Source: an uncultured Caulobacterales bacterium (lineage in GTDB: Bacteria; Pseudomonadota; Alphaproteobacteria; Caulobacterales; Maricaulaceae). From it: DNA of 34,795 nt. The stretch is taken from the NCBI GenBank assembly GCA_937924355.1, contig CALDSY010000155.1, positions 1 to 34,795 on the forward strand. Direction: 5' to 3'. A program made the translations under genes and the position numbers. Every line of letters begins with the position of its first letter. Position 1 is the stretch's first letter. Positions 24,289 through 32,218 of the stretch are shown here, piece by piece. Under the pieces are notes generated by a model. It saw only the letters and a program-made list of their open reading frames with translations. It did not search any database and was not told the DNA's origin.

Positions 24289-25335
24289 ATGAAATTGGGC
24301 GCTTTAAACCCGTTAAATGTGGTCATTTTGGGGGCTGGTTCGATAGGCTGTTACCTCGGGGGGTATCTTCAATCGGCGGGCGCGTCTGTAACCTTTATAG
24401 GGCGGGAGCGTGTGAAATGGGACCTGGATATGAAGGGTCTAACCCTGACCCATTATAAACGTAGGCCGGTTCACATATCCCGGGAACACATCAATTATCA
24501 AATGGTGTATGAGCCTTTGGCTGCGGCAGATGTCATTTTAGTCTGTGTAAAATCTCAGGATACGGCCGACGTCGCCCGCACAATTGCCCAGCTCGCCCCG
24601 GCTCAGGCTTTGCTTGTCAGTTTTCAAAACGGCGTGTCCAATGCCGAGACATTGCGCCAACATACGGCCCGTCCCACGCTGGCGGCGATTGTCCCTTTTA
24701 ATGTCACGCCGTCGGGGCGCGGAGAATATCACTGCGGGACCGAAGGTGATTTGATCATCGAAGCCACAGATGATGCGCGGTCGAAAACGTTGGTCAAAGC
24801 CTTCAAAAAATCCGGGATCGGCGTAAAAACCACAAAGGAAATTGTAAATTATCAATGGGGCAAACTGATCATCAATTTGAACAATGCCTTGAATGCTTTA
24901 TCGGGCGGGACGTTACGGCAAGGTTTGTCGCAAAAACCCTATCGGCAGGTCTGCGCGGCGATGATGGAAGAAGCGCTGAACATTTGCCGGGGGGCAGGGA
25001 CCGACCCCAAATCCTTCAGCAAGACATCGGTAGAAAAATCCATCAAAGTTTTAAGGCTGCCCAATCTTTTGTTTGGTCCGGTCATGAACAATATCATCAA
25101 GATTGATGAAAATGCCCGCTCGTCGACACTGGATGATCTGGAGGCTGGAAAGGCGTCGGAGGTGGATTATTTGCAAGGGGAAATTGTTCGTCTTGCGCGG
25201 CAGACAAACCAGTACGCGCCGATTAATTTGACCGTTTTGGAGCATGTTCAGAAGGCTTTTATGGTCGGGCAATCCCCCAATATGACAGGAGATGACTTGC
25301 TGAATTTGTTTGATTCCAGTGGAGGGTTTCAATAG
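24289..25335 (+). CDS. Ketopantoate reductase-like (ApbA/PanE family) oxidoreductase
   Basis: A 348-residue NADPH-type Rossmann enzyme. NVVILGAGSIGCYLGGYLQS holds the GxGxxG motif. VILVCVKSQDT and LVSFQNGVSN match the ApbA/PanE core, and NYQWGKLIINLNNALNALSG carries the conserved lysine of the family's C-terminal domain. PanE reduces 2-dehydropantoate to pantoate, but many paralogues act on other 2-keto acids. Starts considered: ATG 24289 (touching GAGGAG) or TTG 24295, which sits at better distance from that site. The methyltransferase gene follows after 9 bp, so it may serve a pathway with those enzymes rather than vitamin B5 synthesis. Confidence 0.85.
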   Translation: MKLGALNPLNVVILGAGSIGCYLGGYLQSAGASVTFIGRERVKWDLDMKGLTLTHYKRRPVHISREHINYQMVYEPLAAADVILVCVKSQDTADVARTIAQLAPAQALLVSFQNGVSNAETLRQHTARPTLAAIVPFNVTPSGRGEYHCGTEGDLIIEATDDARSKTLVKAFKKSGIGVKTTKEIVNYQWGKLIINLNNALNALSGGTLRQGLSQKPYRQVCAAMMEEALNICRGAGTDPKSFSKTSVEKSIKVLRLPNLLFGPVMNNIIKIDENARSSTLDDLEAGKASEVDYLQGEIVRLARQTNQYAPINLTVLEHVQKAFMVGQSPNMTGDDLLNLFDSSGGFQ

Positions 25336-25344
25336 GTCCCGGAT

Positions 25345-26097
25345 ATGGAACTGGATATCATACCGGCTTGCGGATTAAACATATTGGCGAAAAATGCCTT
25401 TGGCAAAACGGACGCGCTGCCGGATCATGATCTGATCATGTTGAAAAATCGCCAGCAAAGGCGGCTGTGGGAGCAAAAGATCAAGCTACACAAGCCAAGG
25501 CTGAACCATATACTGGAACTGGGTATCGCAGACGGCGGAAGTCTCCCCTATATATTCGAAATTTGTGACGCTGACTTTATCGCTGGCGTCGATATTCTTC
25601 CGGAGGATCCCAAAATACGGAGCGCCTATAATCGTTCGACAATGGAAGGCAAGTTTTCGCTTAATTTTGAAACAGATCAGACGGATCGGGCCGCGTTGAA
25701 TAAAATCGTCGCTGATAATTTTGGCGACGGGCTAGATATGATTATCGATGACGCGTCGCATTTTCTCGGCAATACGAGGGCGTCATTTGAGATATTGTTT
25801 CCGCATTTACGACCCGGCGGCTTGTATGTGATCGAAGACTATACATGGTCTCACAATGAAGCTTTCGCGATGATTGCAGCGAAGCGCTATTCAGGTCAGC
25901 CAATGACGTCCCAGCTTGTCCTGGAATTTACCATGCTGATGTCGACCCACCAAAAATGGATATCTCGGGTCGTGGCGGACTATAATACCATTACCGTTGT
26001 AAAAGGCCCGGCTAAGGTGCCTGATCCGCTATCCATCAAAGATAACACGGTGAATTGGGCCCCGTTACAGATGTCAAAACTGGCAGGACCACAATGA
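25345..26097 (+). CDS. Class I SAM-dependent methyltransferase, copy 1 of tandem pair
   Basis: A 250-residue protein with LELGIADGGSLPYIFE (57-72, SAM motif I), AGVDILPE (80-87, ribose contact), MIIDDASHF (132-140) and GGLYVIEDY (158-166). The IDDxSH element and layout recall MycE/TylE-type sugar O-methyltransferases and CmcI, in which the Asp pair binds magnesium. The substrate is unknown. The second copy overlaps its stop by 4 bases (ATGA) and is similar throughout, including the unusual N terminus (DIIPACGLNILAK) and C terminus (SIKDNTVNWAPLQMS). The pair is thus a recent-looking local duplication that has since diverged. Confidence 0.82.
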   Translation: MELDIIPACGLNILAKNAFGKTDALPDHDLIMLKNRQQRRLWEQKIKLHKPRLNHILELGIADGGSLPYIFEICDADFIAGVDILPEDPKIRSAYNRSTMEGKFSLNFETDQTDRAALNKIVADNFGDGLDMIIDDASHFLGNTRASFEILFPHLRPGGLYVIEDYTWSHNEAFAMIAAKRYSGQPMTSQLVLEFTMLMSTHQKWISRVVADYNTITVVKGPAKVPDPLSIKDNTVNWAPLQMSKLAGPQ

Positions 26098-26855
26098 AGG
26101 GGGTTGATGTTATAGACGCTTGCGGTCTCCGCATTTTGGCGAAAGAGGATATTTATCAAAAGAATGTTGACCTTCCTCCCCATGATCTGATTATCCGAAA
26201 AAATGCCCGGCAAAGGCGGCTTTGGGAGGGGCGGGTTAAGGGCCGAAAACACCGTTTCAACCAGATATTGGAAGTTGGAATCGCCGCTGGCGGAAGCCTC
26301 CCCTACCTGTTTGATCTTTGTGATGCGGATTTTATTGCTGGTGTCGATATTTTGCCGGAAACGTCTAAAATCCCGAACCTATATAACCGGTCGAAATTAC
26401 GGGGAAATTTCGCCCTGTATTTCGAAACAGATCAGACAGACCGAAACGCCTTGCAATCCATTGTCTCGACACATTTCCAGGACGGGCTGGATCTGATCGT
26501 TGACGACGGGTCTCATCTTCTGGACCACACCCGGGATACATTTGAAATTCTGTTTCCCCATCTAAAGCGGGGCGGTCTCTATGTGATCGAAGATTATGGA
26601 TGGTCTCAGAATCAAGGCTTCGCCTATCTGGCAGAGGACAGATATCGAAATCAGCCGACGACGACGCAATTGGTTCTCGAACTGACCATGCTCATGTGCA
26701 CCCATCCAAACTGGATCACTCGGGTCGTGGCTGACTGTAATACCATCACAGTTGAAAAAGGTCCGGCGCCCGTGACCAAGGCGTTTTCGATCAAAGACTC
26801 GTCTTTTAACTGGGCACCTGTGGAATTGAGCGCATTGGTGCAACCTGAAAACTAA
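26094..26855 (+). CDS. Class I SAM-dependent methyltransferase, copy 2 of tandem pair
   Basis: A 253-residue paralogue of the preceding gene, starting MKGVDVIDACGLRILAK. It keeps all the motifs: LEVGIAAGGSLPYLFD, AGVDILPE, LIVDDGSHLL and GGLYVIEDYGWS. The start at 26094 is preferred over 26055, since it aligns with copy 1 and lies in the ATGA overlap. By eye about 60 percent of residues match copy 1, with changes spread evenly. Two active-looking copies suggest two methylations on one molecule, or a heterodimer. The stop lies in a CTAAAC/GTTTAG hairpin shared with the end of the convergent fabI. Confidence 0.82.
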   Translation: MKGVDVIDACGLRILAKEDIYQKNVDLPPHDLIIRKNARQRRLWEGRVKGRKHRFNQILEVGIAAGGSLPYLFDLCDADFIAGVDILPETSKIPNLYNRSKLRGNFALYFETDQTDRNALQSIVSTHFQDGLDLIVDDGSHLLDHTRDTFEILFPHLKRGGLYVIEDYGWSQNQGFAYLAEDRYRNQPTTTQLVLELTMLMCTHPNWITRVVADCNTITVEKGPAPVTKAFSIKDSSFNWAPVELSALVQPEN

Positions 26856-26868
26856 ACTGTCCGTTTAG
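26852..26868. other. Short hairpin spanning both convergent stop codons
   Basis: CTAAAC (26852-26857) and GTTTAG (26863-26868) form a 6-bp AT-rich stem with a TGTCC loop. It contains the TAA of the second methyltransferase and the TAA of fabI on the other strand. No T-run is present on either side, so any terminator role is weak. Confidence 0.35.
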
Positions 26869-27692
26869 CCTAAAGCGTCCTTGAGCGGTTCTTCCTGCGG
26901 CATGCCGATGGCGTGGAAGCCGCCGTCCACATGATGGGTTTCGCCCGTGCATGAGAGCCCCAGATCAGAAAGCAGATACAGCGCTGCGCCTGCGACACCC
27001 ACAACATCCGTATTATCGCGCATGGCGCTGGCGGCCTTGTTGAACTTGAACATATGACGCCCAGAGCCGATTCCGGCTGCGGCCAGAGTTTTAATCGGTC
27101 CGGCGGAAATCGCATTGACCCGTATGCCGCGCGGGCCTAGGTCAGCGGCGATATAGCGGGTACAGGCTTCGAGGGCCGCTTTGGCTACGCCCATGACATT
27201 GTAATTCGGGATAACGCGTTCGGAACCCAGATAAGTCATCGTCACCATAGCGCCGCCATCATTCATCATCGCGCTTGCGCGCCGCGCCGCATCAACAAAT
27301 GAATAGGCGGAAATATCCAGCGCCTGACGAAATCCGTCCCGGGTTGTGTTATCGATAAATGATCCGGCCAATTGTTCTTTGCCGGCAAAGGCGATGGCGT
27401 GGACCAGAAAGTCAATCTTGCCCCATTTGTCTTTCAGGGTCGAAAATGTGTTGTCCATGGTCGCATCATCGGTCACGTCACATTCGACGAGTATGTCTGA
27501 GCCTATCCCTTCGGCCAGAGGTTTGACGCGGCGCAACAAGGCATCGCCTTGGTAAGTGAAGGCCAGTTCTGCCCCTTGCGCGTGGAGCTGCCTGGCGATG
27601 GCCCAGGCGATAGAGTTTTTATTGGCGACACCCATGATTAGGCCGCGCTTGCCTTTCATCAGCTCTCCAGCGGGAAAGTGTTGTTCAGCCAT
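26865..27692 (-). CDS. fabI: Enoyl-[acyl-carrier-protein] reductase (NADH)
   Basis: A 275-residue FabI of the short-chain dehydrogenase fold. It reduces trans-2-enoyl-ACP in the last step of each fatty acid elongation cycle. The N terminus has KGKRGLIMGVANKNSIAWAI, the FabI-type nucleotide loop. The catalytic residues are Tyr154 (TYLGSERV) and the Tyr164-x6-Lys171 pair (YNVMGVAK), with the C-terminal SCTGETHHVDGGFHAIGMP typical of the family. Located 18 bp after fur, as the probable last gene of a five-gene operon. It is the usual target of triclosan-type inhibitors. Confidence 0.96.
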   Translation of the reverse strand: MAEQHFPAGELMKGKRGLIMGVANKNSIAWAIARQLHAQGAELAFTYQGDALLRRVKPLAEGIGSDILVECDVTDDATMDNTFSTLKDKWGKIDFLVHAIAFAGKEQLAGSFIDNTTRDGFRQALDISAYSFVDAARRASAMMNDGGAMVTMTYLGSERVIPNYNVMGVAKAALEACTRYIAADLGPRGIRVNAISAGPIKTLAAAGIGSGRHMFKFNKAASAMRDNTDVVGVAGAALYLLSDLGLSCTGETHHVDGGFHAIGMPQEEPLKDALG

Positions 27693-27710
27693 TCTCAGCT
27701 CCTGTGTGAA

Positions 27711-28118
27711 TTATTTTATTTTGCGCCCATAAAGCTCGAGGCGATGATCGACGAGTTCATAGCCAAGCTTGCGGGCAATTTTTTCCTGAAGTTCTTCGAT
27801 TTCAGCATCCATAAATTCGATGACGTCGCCCGTCACCACATCGATGAGGTGATCATGATGATCTTCATCGGCCGTTTCATAACGGGCGCGCCCATCCCGG
27901 AAATCATGGGTCTCGATAATGCCGGCTTCGGAGAACAGACGGACTGTTCGGTAAACGGTTGCAAGTGAAATCTTTGGATCGACGGCAGAGGCCCGGCGAT
28001 AAAGTTCTTCCGCGTCGGGATGATCTTCTGCGTCAGACAATACTTTGGCAATTACCCGTCGCTGGTCCGTCATACGGAGCCCGCGTTCAGCGCATTTGAC
28101 TTCCACCCAACTTGTCAC
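27711..28118 (-). CDS. fur: Ferric uptake regulator Fur
   Basis: A 135-residue Fur-family repressor starting at GTG 28118 (VTSWVEVKCAERGLRMTDQR), chosen because AGAGGA lies six bases upstream; a longer reading frame into rimI has no support. The winged helix has EDHPDAEELYRRA and SLATVYRTVRLFSEAGII. The metal-binding dimerisation part has HHDHLIDVVTGDVIEF. No C-terminal CxxC pairs occur, as in other alphaproteobacterial Fur. It represses iron uptake genes with Fe(II); a fitting target site lies in front of bfd in this window. Irr or Mur are alternatives, but HHDH and the N terminus favour Fur. Confidence 0.88.
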   Translation of the reverse strand: MTSWVEVKCAERGLRMTDQRRVIAKVLSDAEDHPDAEELYRRASAVDPKISLATVYRTVRLFSEAGIIETHDFRDGRARYETADEDHHDHLIDVVTGDVIEFMDAEIEELQEKIARKLGYELVDHRLELYGRKIK

Positions 28119-28147
28119 ATTGATTCCTCTTCTCTTAGGGCCGTACC

Positions 28148-28594
28148 CTATCCAATCGAAGACGAAGCGTCCAGCCTTTTGCAAAAAGTCAAGGCTGCCA
28201 CCCGGCCTTCAGGCCGGCGGTAATAAGCGGGTCGACGTCCGATATGATCATAGCCGCGATCCCTATACAGCGCGATGGCCGGAACATTGTCCTCGGCAAC
28301 TTCTAGGAAGATAAGTTTTCCATTCTTTTCGCCAAGGATAGATTCTGTTTTATTCAGTAAGGCCCGGCCATGGCCTTGTTTTCGATGATCGGGGTCCGTG
28401 ACAATGGTGAGGATCTCGCCTTGATCCTCGACAAATCTAATAATGATAAACGCCTCTAGCGGTTGGCCAACTCCAAGACATATATCCCGGCCGGCATGTT
28501 CGACCATATCCTCTTGTGGCCAAGCGGGAGTGATGGACCTGGCATGGAGCGCGGCCATATCTCGCGCATCGGTCGATTGCAGAGTTCGGATCAA
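28148..28594 (-). CDS. rimI: Ribosomal protein S18-alanine N-acetyltransferase (RimI-like)
   Basis: A 148-residue GNAT enzyme. The acetyl-CoA binding signature DHRKQGHGRALLNKTE is clear, followed by LIFLEVAEDNVPAIALYRDRGYDHIGRRPAYYR, given here as its two parts LEVAEDNVPAIALYRDRGY and RRPAYYR. The AxxLYxxxGFxxxxxRxxYY pattern is the RimI hallmark. Its start overlaps the end of tsaB by 4 bases, and tsaB-rimI is a common pairing across bacteria, which supports the assignment. The C-terminal end lies 29 bp from the fur start. Confidence 0.9.
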   Translation of the reverse strand: MIRTLQSTDARDMAALHARSITPAWPQEDMVEHAGRDICLGVGQPLEAFIIIRFVEDQGEILTIVTDPDHRKQGHGRALLNKTESILGEKNGKLIFLEVAEDNVPAIALYRDRGYDHIGRRPAYYRRPEGRVAALTFCKRLDASSSIG

Positions 28595-29223
28595 GGCGTT
28601 TTACCACCGGGAAGTTTTGCGTCTGGGCCGCGGGCGTAAAACGGGTCTGGCGCGTAAATTTTGGGATCCAGGGTTTCGCTCATCCATCCTAATATAGGCC
28701 CTGAGACATGATCGATCTTTGATGGCTGACCCAGTAATTCAAATCCGCATCCGACCCCGTCATCATAGGGCAAAGCCGCGATTTCTGTGCGGGCGGCTTC
28801 GACGGGCATGGTTTGCGGCGCGCGTATCTCTTTGCCGTTTTCATAATAGGCCCAGCAAATATCGCCGCGCTTGGCATTAATGGCGGATAGGATCTTTTTA
28901 GAATCTTCCGGATCGGCTTCCGCGGCCATAGCGTGCAAAGCTGAGACTCCAATAACCGGAAGCTTTCGGGGCAGGGCAAAGCTGCGCCCAAATGCGAGGG
29001 CCACGCGCAGTCCTGTGAAACTGCCAGGTCCTGTCGCAACCGCGATCTGGTCAATGTCGCGGGCTTGGATTTGCGCCAGCTCGATGGCTTCGGCGACCAT
29101 GGGGGCCAGGCGCTCCGCATGACCGCGCCCGATATTCATGGACGGATGGCTGAGAATTCGATCTGGCGTAACAATGGCGCAAGTACACCAAGGTCCCGAT
29201 GTATCGAGAGCAAGCGTGATCAA
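28591..29223 (-). CDS. tsaB: tRNA threonylcarbamoyladenosine biosynthesis protein TsaB
   Basis: A 210-residue ASKHA-fold protein (MITLALDTSGPWCTCAIV, then the signature IAVATGPGSFTGLRVALAFG). With TsaD and TsaE it makes t6A37 on tRNAs reading ANN codons, from threonylcarbamoyl-AMP made by TsaC. The family is a catalytically inert partner of TsaD. It starts inside the nfu stop (ATGA, 4-base overlap) and overlaps rimI the same way. Confidence 0.95.
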   Translation of the reverse strand: MITLALDTSGPWCTCAIVTPDRILSHPSMNIGRGHAERLAPMVAEAIELAQIQARDIDQIAVATGPGSFTGLRVALAFGRSFALPRKLPVIGVSALHAMAAEADPEDSKKILSAINAKRGDICWAYYENGKEIRAPQTMPVEAARTEIAALPYDDGVGCGFELLGQPSKIDHVSGPILGWMSETLDPKIYAPDPFYARGPDAKLPGGKTP

Positions 29224-29795
29224 GCGGCCTGCTCGACCCGGTTCACTTCAGGGACATAATGCTTGAGCAGGTTTTCGATACCGGACTTCAATGTCATGGT
29301 CGAAGACGGACATCCCGCACAGGCGCCGCGCATTTCCAGAAACACGGTTCCGTCTTCGTCGTCAAAATGTTTAAAGACGATGTCGCCGCCGTCTTGGGCC
29401 ACGGCCGGGCGCACGCGCAGATCGATCAGCTCTTTAATCTGCTCGACAATCTCGAGCGTGACGCCTTCATAGACCTGCTCATCTTCCATTTCAGCGGCAA
29501 TCTGGTCCGTAAGCGGGACTCCGCCCGCTACAAAGAAATCCATAATAGCGCCTAGAACGGCCGGTTTCAGATGCTTCCATTCCGCCGTATCAGACTTGGT
29601 CACCGAGACATAATCTTCGCCAAAGAATATGCGTTTCACGTCCGGGATCATGAACAGCATTTCGGCCAAAGGGGCGGCGGAGACGTCGTCTTCGCGCTGG
29701 AAATCTCGAGGGGGATTGCCTTTACCGGCCACATCACGGCCCGGCAGAAATTTCAGCGTTGCTGGATTAGGTGTGTCTTCGGTCTGTATAAACAT
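29220..29795 (-). CDS. Nfu-type iron-sulfur cluster carrier
   Basis: A 191-residue protein. Residues 1-90 form the Nfu N-terminal domain (MFIQTEDTPNPATLKFLPGR, FFGEDYVSVTK). Residues 105-185 are the NifU C-terminal domain with the cluster-binding Cys159-Ala-Gly-Cys162 (GACAGCPSSTMTLKSGIENL). Such carriers hold a bridging [4Fe-4S] cluster and pass it to apoproteins. First gene of nfu-tsaB-rimI-fur-fabI. The link to iron regulation through fur in the same operon is suggestive. Confidence 0.95.
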   Translation of the reverse strand: MFIQTEDTPNPATLKFLPGRDVAGKGNPPRDFQREDDVSAAPLAEMLFMIPDVKRIFFGEDYVSVTKSDTAEWKHLKPAVLGAIMDFFVAGGVPLTDQIAAEMEDEQVYEGVTLEIVEQIKELIDLRVRPAVAQDGGDIVFKHFDDEDGTVFLEMRGACAGCPSSTMTLKSGIENLLKHYVPEVNRVEQAA

Positions 29796-29911
29796 GATCT
29801 ACTCCGATGCTTGGCAGACTACATGGCGATTTATGGGCGGCTCTGCAATAGGGCTGTGAAATTAATCCCACACGACTTGACCTTTTTGCCCAAGCGGGTT
29901 TGAACACAGCT

Positions 29912-30865
29912 ATGACGCGTTGGCTGGCGATAATACCTCTTGTCCTACTGGGATGCACCAGTCTGAATACCCGTTTACCGGATACGGACGTCGTGGCTGT
30001 TCAAAAAGAGAAAATCACGCAAGAACAGGCTGCCTTTGAAGAAATCGATCGCCTTCGCGCCCGTTTGGATACAGTCGCTCACCGCGTCCTGAGCGCCAAT
30101 GCCGACCTCTGTGAGAAAACCGCGCCCGATCCGGGTCTCAAGACCCAAAGCCTGAAATCCTTCCCCAAAGAGCTACGGGAAGGTGCCCGGCGCGAGCTGG
30201 GTCTCGGTGATAAACATTTGGTGGTTTATGTGCGGCCTGGATCTTCTGCAGATAAAGCCGGGCTACAAAAAGGGGATCAGATTTTTGGCAAAGACGGCGT
30301 CTTATCTGCGCCCGGCAAGACGTTGAACTGGCATCTAAAAGAGGGTGTACAAATTCAGAAATCCCGTCTGGGAGTCAAAGAAAATATCAATCTGGAAGGC
30401 GATGAGGCGTGCTATTACCCGGCTTTGCTTCGCATGAGCTCGGCCATCAATGCTTACGCCAATGGGAAATCTATCATCGTTACTGCAGGCATGATGAATT
30501 TCGTTAAATCCGATGACGAGCTGGCCTATATCATCGGTCACGAACTGGCCCACAACACCCAAAGCCATATTCGTAAATCCGTGACCAATTATGTTCTGTC
30601 ATTGGGCGGAACGCGCTATACGCGTATTTTTGAATCTGAAGCCGATTATGTGGGGCTCTACTATATGGCCCGCGCCGGTTTTGACCCGGCTAATGTCGAA
30701 GATCTCTGGCGGCGTTTGGCGTTGCAATCTTTGCGCGGGATTGGACGAGCCAAAACCCATCCGGCCTATCCTAATCGGTCTGTTCAGATCGAGGCGACAC
30801 GAGCCGAAATCGCGGCCAAGACATCGGCCGGCGAACCCCTGATACCGGAACTCAAAGACGAGTGA
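29912..30865 (+). CDS. PDZ-M48 metalloprotease lipoprotein, copy 1
   Basis: About 317 residues from ATG 29912. The signal has lipobox LLGC with Cys15, so it is likely anchored in the envelope. A PDZ-like segment covers about 98-145 (VYVRPGSSADKAGLQKGDQI). It is followed by the M48 catalytic part with IIGHELAHNTQSH (His210, Glu211, His214) and the third-ligand region FESEADYVGLYY. M48 lipoproteins such as BepA handle outer membrane protein quality control. Putting the PDZ domain ahead of the catalytic domain is less usual. A TTG at 29900 is a possible alternative start. The second copy overlaps its stop by 4 bases (GTGA). Confidence 0.85.
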   Translation: MTRWLAIIPLVLLGCTSLNTRLPDTDVVAVQKEKITQEQAAFEEIDRLRARLDTVAHRVLSANADLCEKTAPDPGLKTQSLKSFPKELREGARRELGLGDKHLVVYVRPGSSADKAGLQKGDQIFGKDGVLSAPGKTLNWHLKEGVQIQKSRLGVKENINLEGDEACYYPALLRMSSAINAYANGKSIIVTAGMMNFVKSDDELAYIIGHELAHNTQSHIRKSVTNYVLSLGGTRYTRIFESEADYVGLYYMARAGFDPANVEDLWRRLALQSLRGIGRAKTHPAYPNRSVQIEATRAEIAAKTSAGEPLIPELKDE

Positions 30866-31749
30866 GCCAAATTATCAAAATCATGATGGGATTATGGGGC
30901 TTTGTATTTTTAGCAGCCTGCCAACCTTCTGAAAGTGAAGTCACCCAAGCTTTAGTTCCCGCCGAAGATGATGTATTGCAGCAGTTCTTGGATCTGAATG
31001 CCACACTCGAAAACACAGCCTTTCGTATCCTTACGGCCAATGTCACGGATTGCCCCGAAACAGGCCCTGAAGTAGGGCTCCGTATTCATACGATTTTCGA
31101 TTTCCCCGAAGATATGCGCAAGGAAGCCAGGACCCGTTTGTCAATTGGACCAAGGCCGTTCGTGCGCCACGTTATTCCGGACTCGCCGGCTGAAAAGGCA
31201 GGCCTGAAAACCGGCGATGAAATCCTGTCTATTGGTGAAATTGATATGATTGAGGGCGACCGCTCACGCCTGTTTTATGAGGTCGTCTCGCGCGGCGAAT
31301 GGACGACCGGTACAACCCAGATCACGTTTAAACGGGGACAAGAAACCGACTCGGTTCAGCTCACGCCGCTCAATGCGTGTGCTTATCCCGTCCAGCTTTT
31401 CTTTGCAGATATGATCAATGCCTACACGGACGGCGAAGAGATTTGGGTAACTACGGAATTGGTCAATACCATTGATGCAGAAGAGTCCCTGGCTATGATC
31501 ATAGCGCATGAACTTGCCCACGCCACTGAAGGCCATATTTTTAAAACCCCAACCAAGGCTTTTGAATTAGACGCCGATCGCCTAGGGATGAAATATATTC
31601 TCGCGGCCGGTTATGATGGCCAGCTCGCTCTGGCACAGTGGAGCGCCAACCCGCTTAATCACAAATCCCAGATAGAGGACACCCATCCGGTTTTCGAAGA
31701 ACGCTGGCGGGCGATTGACAAAGCCCTCCAGGATTTTGGTCAAGAGTAA
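30862..31749 (+). CDS. PDZ-M48 metalloprotease lipoprotein, copy 2
   Basis: A 295-residue paralogue of the preceding gene, starting at GTG 30862 within the upstream stop. The signal ends in lipobox LAAC (Cys20). A PDZ-like segment at about 97-150 (VIPDSPAEKAGLKTGDEILS) leads to the M48 motif MIIAHELAHATEGH (His216, Glu217, His220) and FELDADRLGMKY, where the ligand Glu is kept while the next acidic residue is Asp rather than Glu. Divergence from copy 1 is large outside the motifs. It converges on the PCuAC gene with a 16-bp gap holding TTAGTG three times. Confidence 0.84.
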   Translation: MSQIIKIMMGLWGFVFLAACQPSESEVTQALVPAEDDVLQQFLDLNATLENTAFRILTANVTDCPETGPEVGLRIHTIFDFPEDMRKEARTRLSIGPRPFVRHVIPDSPAEKAGLKTGDEILSIGEIDMIEGDRSRLFYEVVSRGEWTTGTTQITFKRGQETDSVQLTPLNACAYPVQLFFADMINAYTDGEEIWVTTELVNTIDAEESLAMIIAHELAHATEGHIFKTPTKAFELDADRLGMKYILAAGYDGQLALAQWSANPLNHKSQIEDTHPVFEERWRAIDKALQDFGQE

Positions 31750-31765
31750 GAATTAGTGTTTAGTG

Positions 31766-32218
31766 CTATTTAGTGTGCGAGACCGTGTCCGCGATCTCAG
31801 CGATAATGGTCACATCAGGTGCATGTTTAAACTTCAGTGTTAGCGCCGCGTCTTTTTGATCGGCCTGTAAGGCCACATCAAATAACATGAGATGCAGCCC
31901 CTTGGGTTTGAACTCGAGCGTGTCGCCCGCCTTGATATCCAAAGAAACTTTCTTGCGCATGCTCATGCGCCCGTCGACCATTTCCGTGGCGTGCATTTCG
32001 ACCCGCGCAGCAACAGGGCTTTCTACACCGATCAGCGCATCATCCAGTTTCGTATAGTTCGTCAGCTGAAAATATCCGGCCGTCATGGTTTGGCCGCCCA
32101 TTGGCGTCCGCACGATAGCAGATGAAATCTCCATGCCTTTCTTCGGCGGTACTTCGGTTGTTGGCGTACAGGCCAGCAGGGCTAAGGACAACGTCAGCGC
32201 GCTTAGAACTTTTTTCAT
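31766..32218 (-). CDS. PCuAC-type copper chaperone lipoprotein
   Basis: A 150-residue protein from ATG 32218 with lipobox LLAC (Cys17). The mature domain has the copper motif H-x10-M-x21-H-x-M exactly (His76, Met87, His109, Met111) in EMHATEM...HLML. Periplasmic PCuAC proteins deliver Cu(I) to the CuA or CuB site of cytochrome c oxidase, often with Sco. No oxidase or sco gene lies nearby. The start shares one base with the trpS stop (TGATG), so it is translationally coupled to trpS. Confidence 0.9.
   Translation of the reverse strand: MKKVLSALTLSLALLACTPTTEVPPKKGMEISSAIVRTPMGGQTMTAGYFQLTNYTKLDDALIGVESPVAARVEMHATEMVDGRMSMRKKVSLDIKAGDTLEFKPKGLHLMLFDVALQADQKDAALTLKFKHAPDVTIIAEIADTVSHTK

Noticed and set aside
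27711-28184. Longer fur start at 28184
   Set aside because: The longer N terminus overlaps rimI, has no ribosome site and does not match Fur; the GTG at 28118 has AGAGGA at the right distance.
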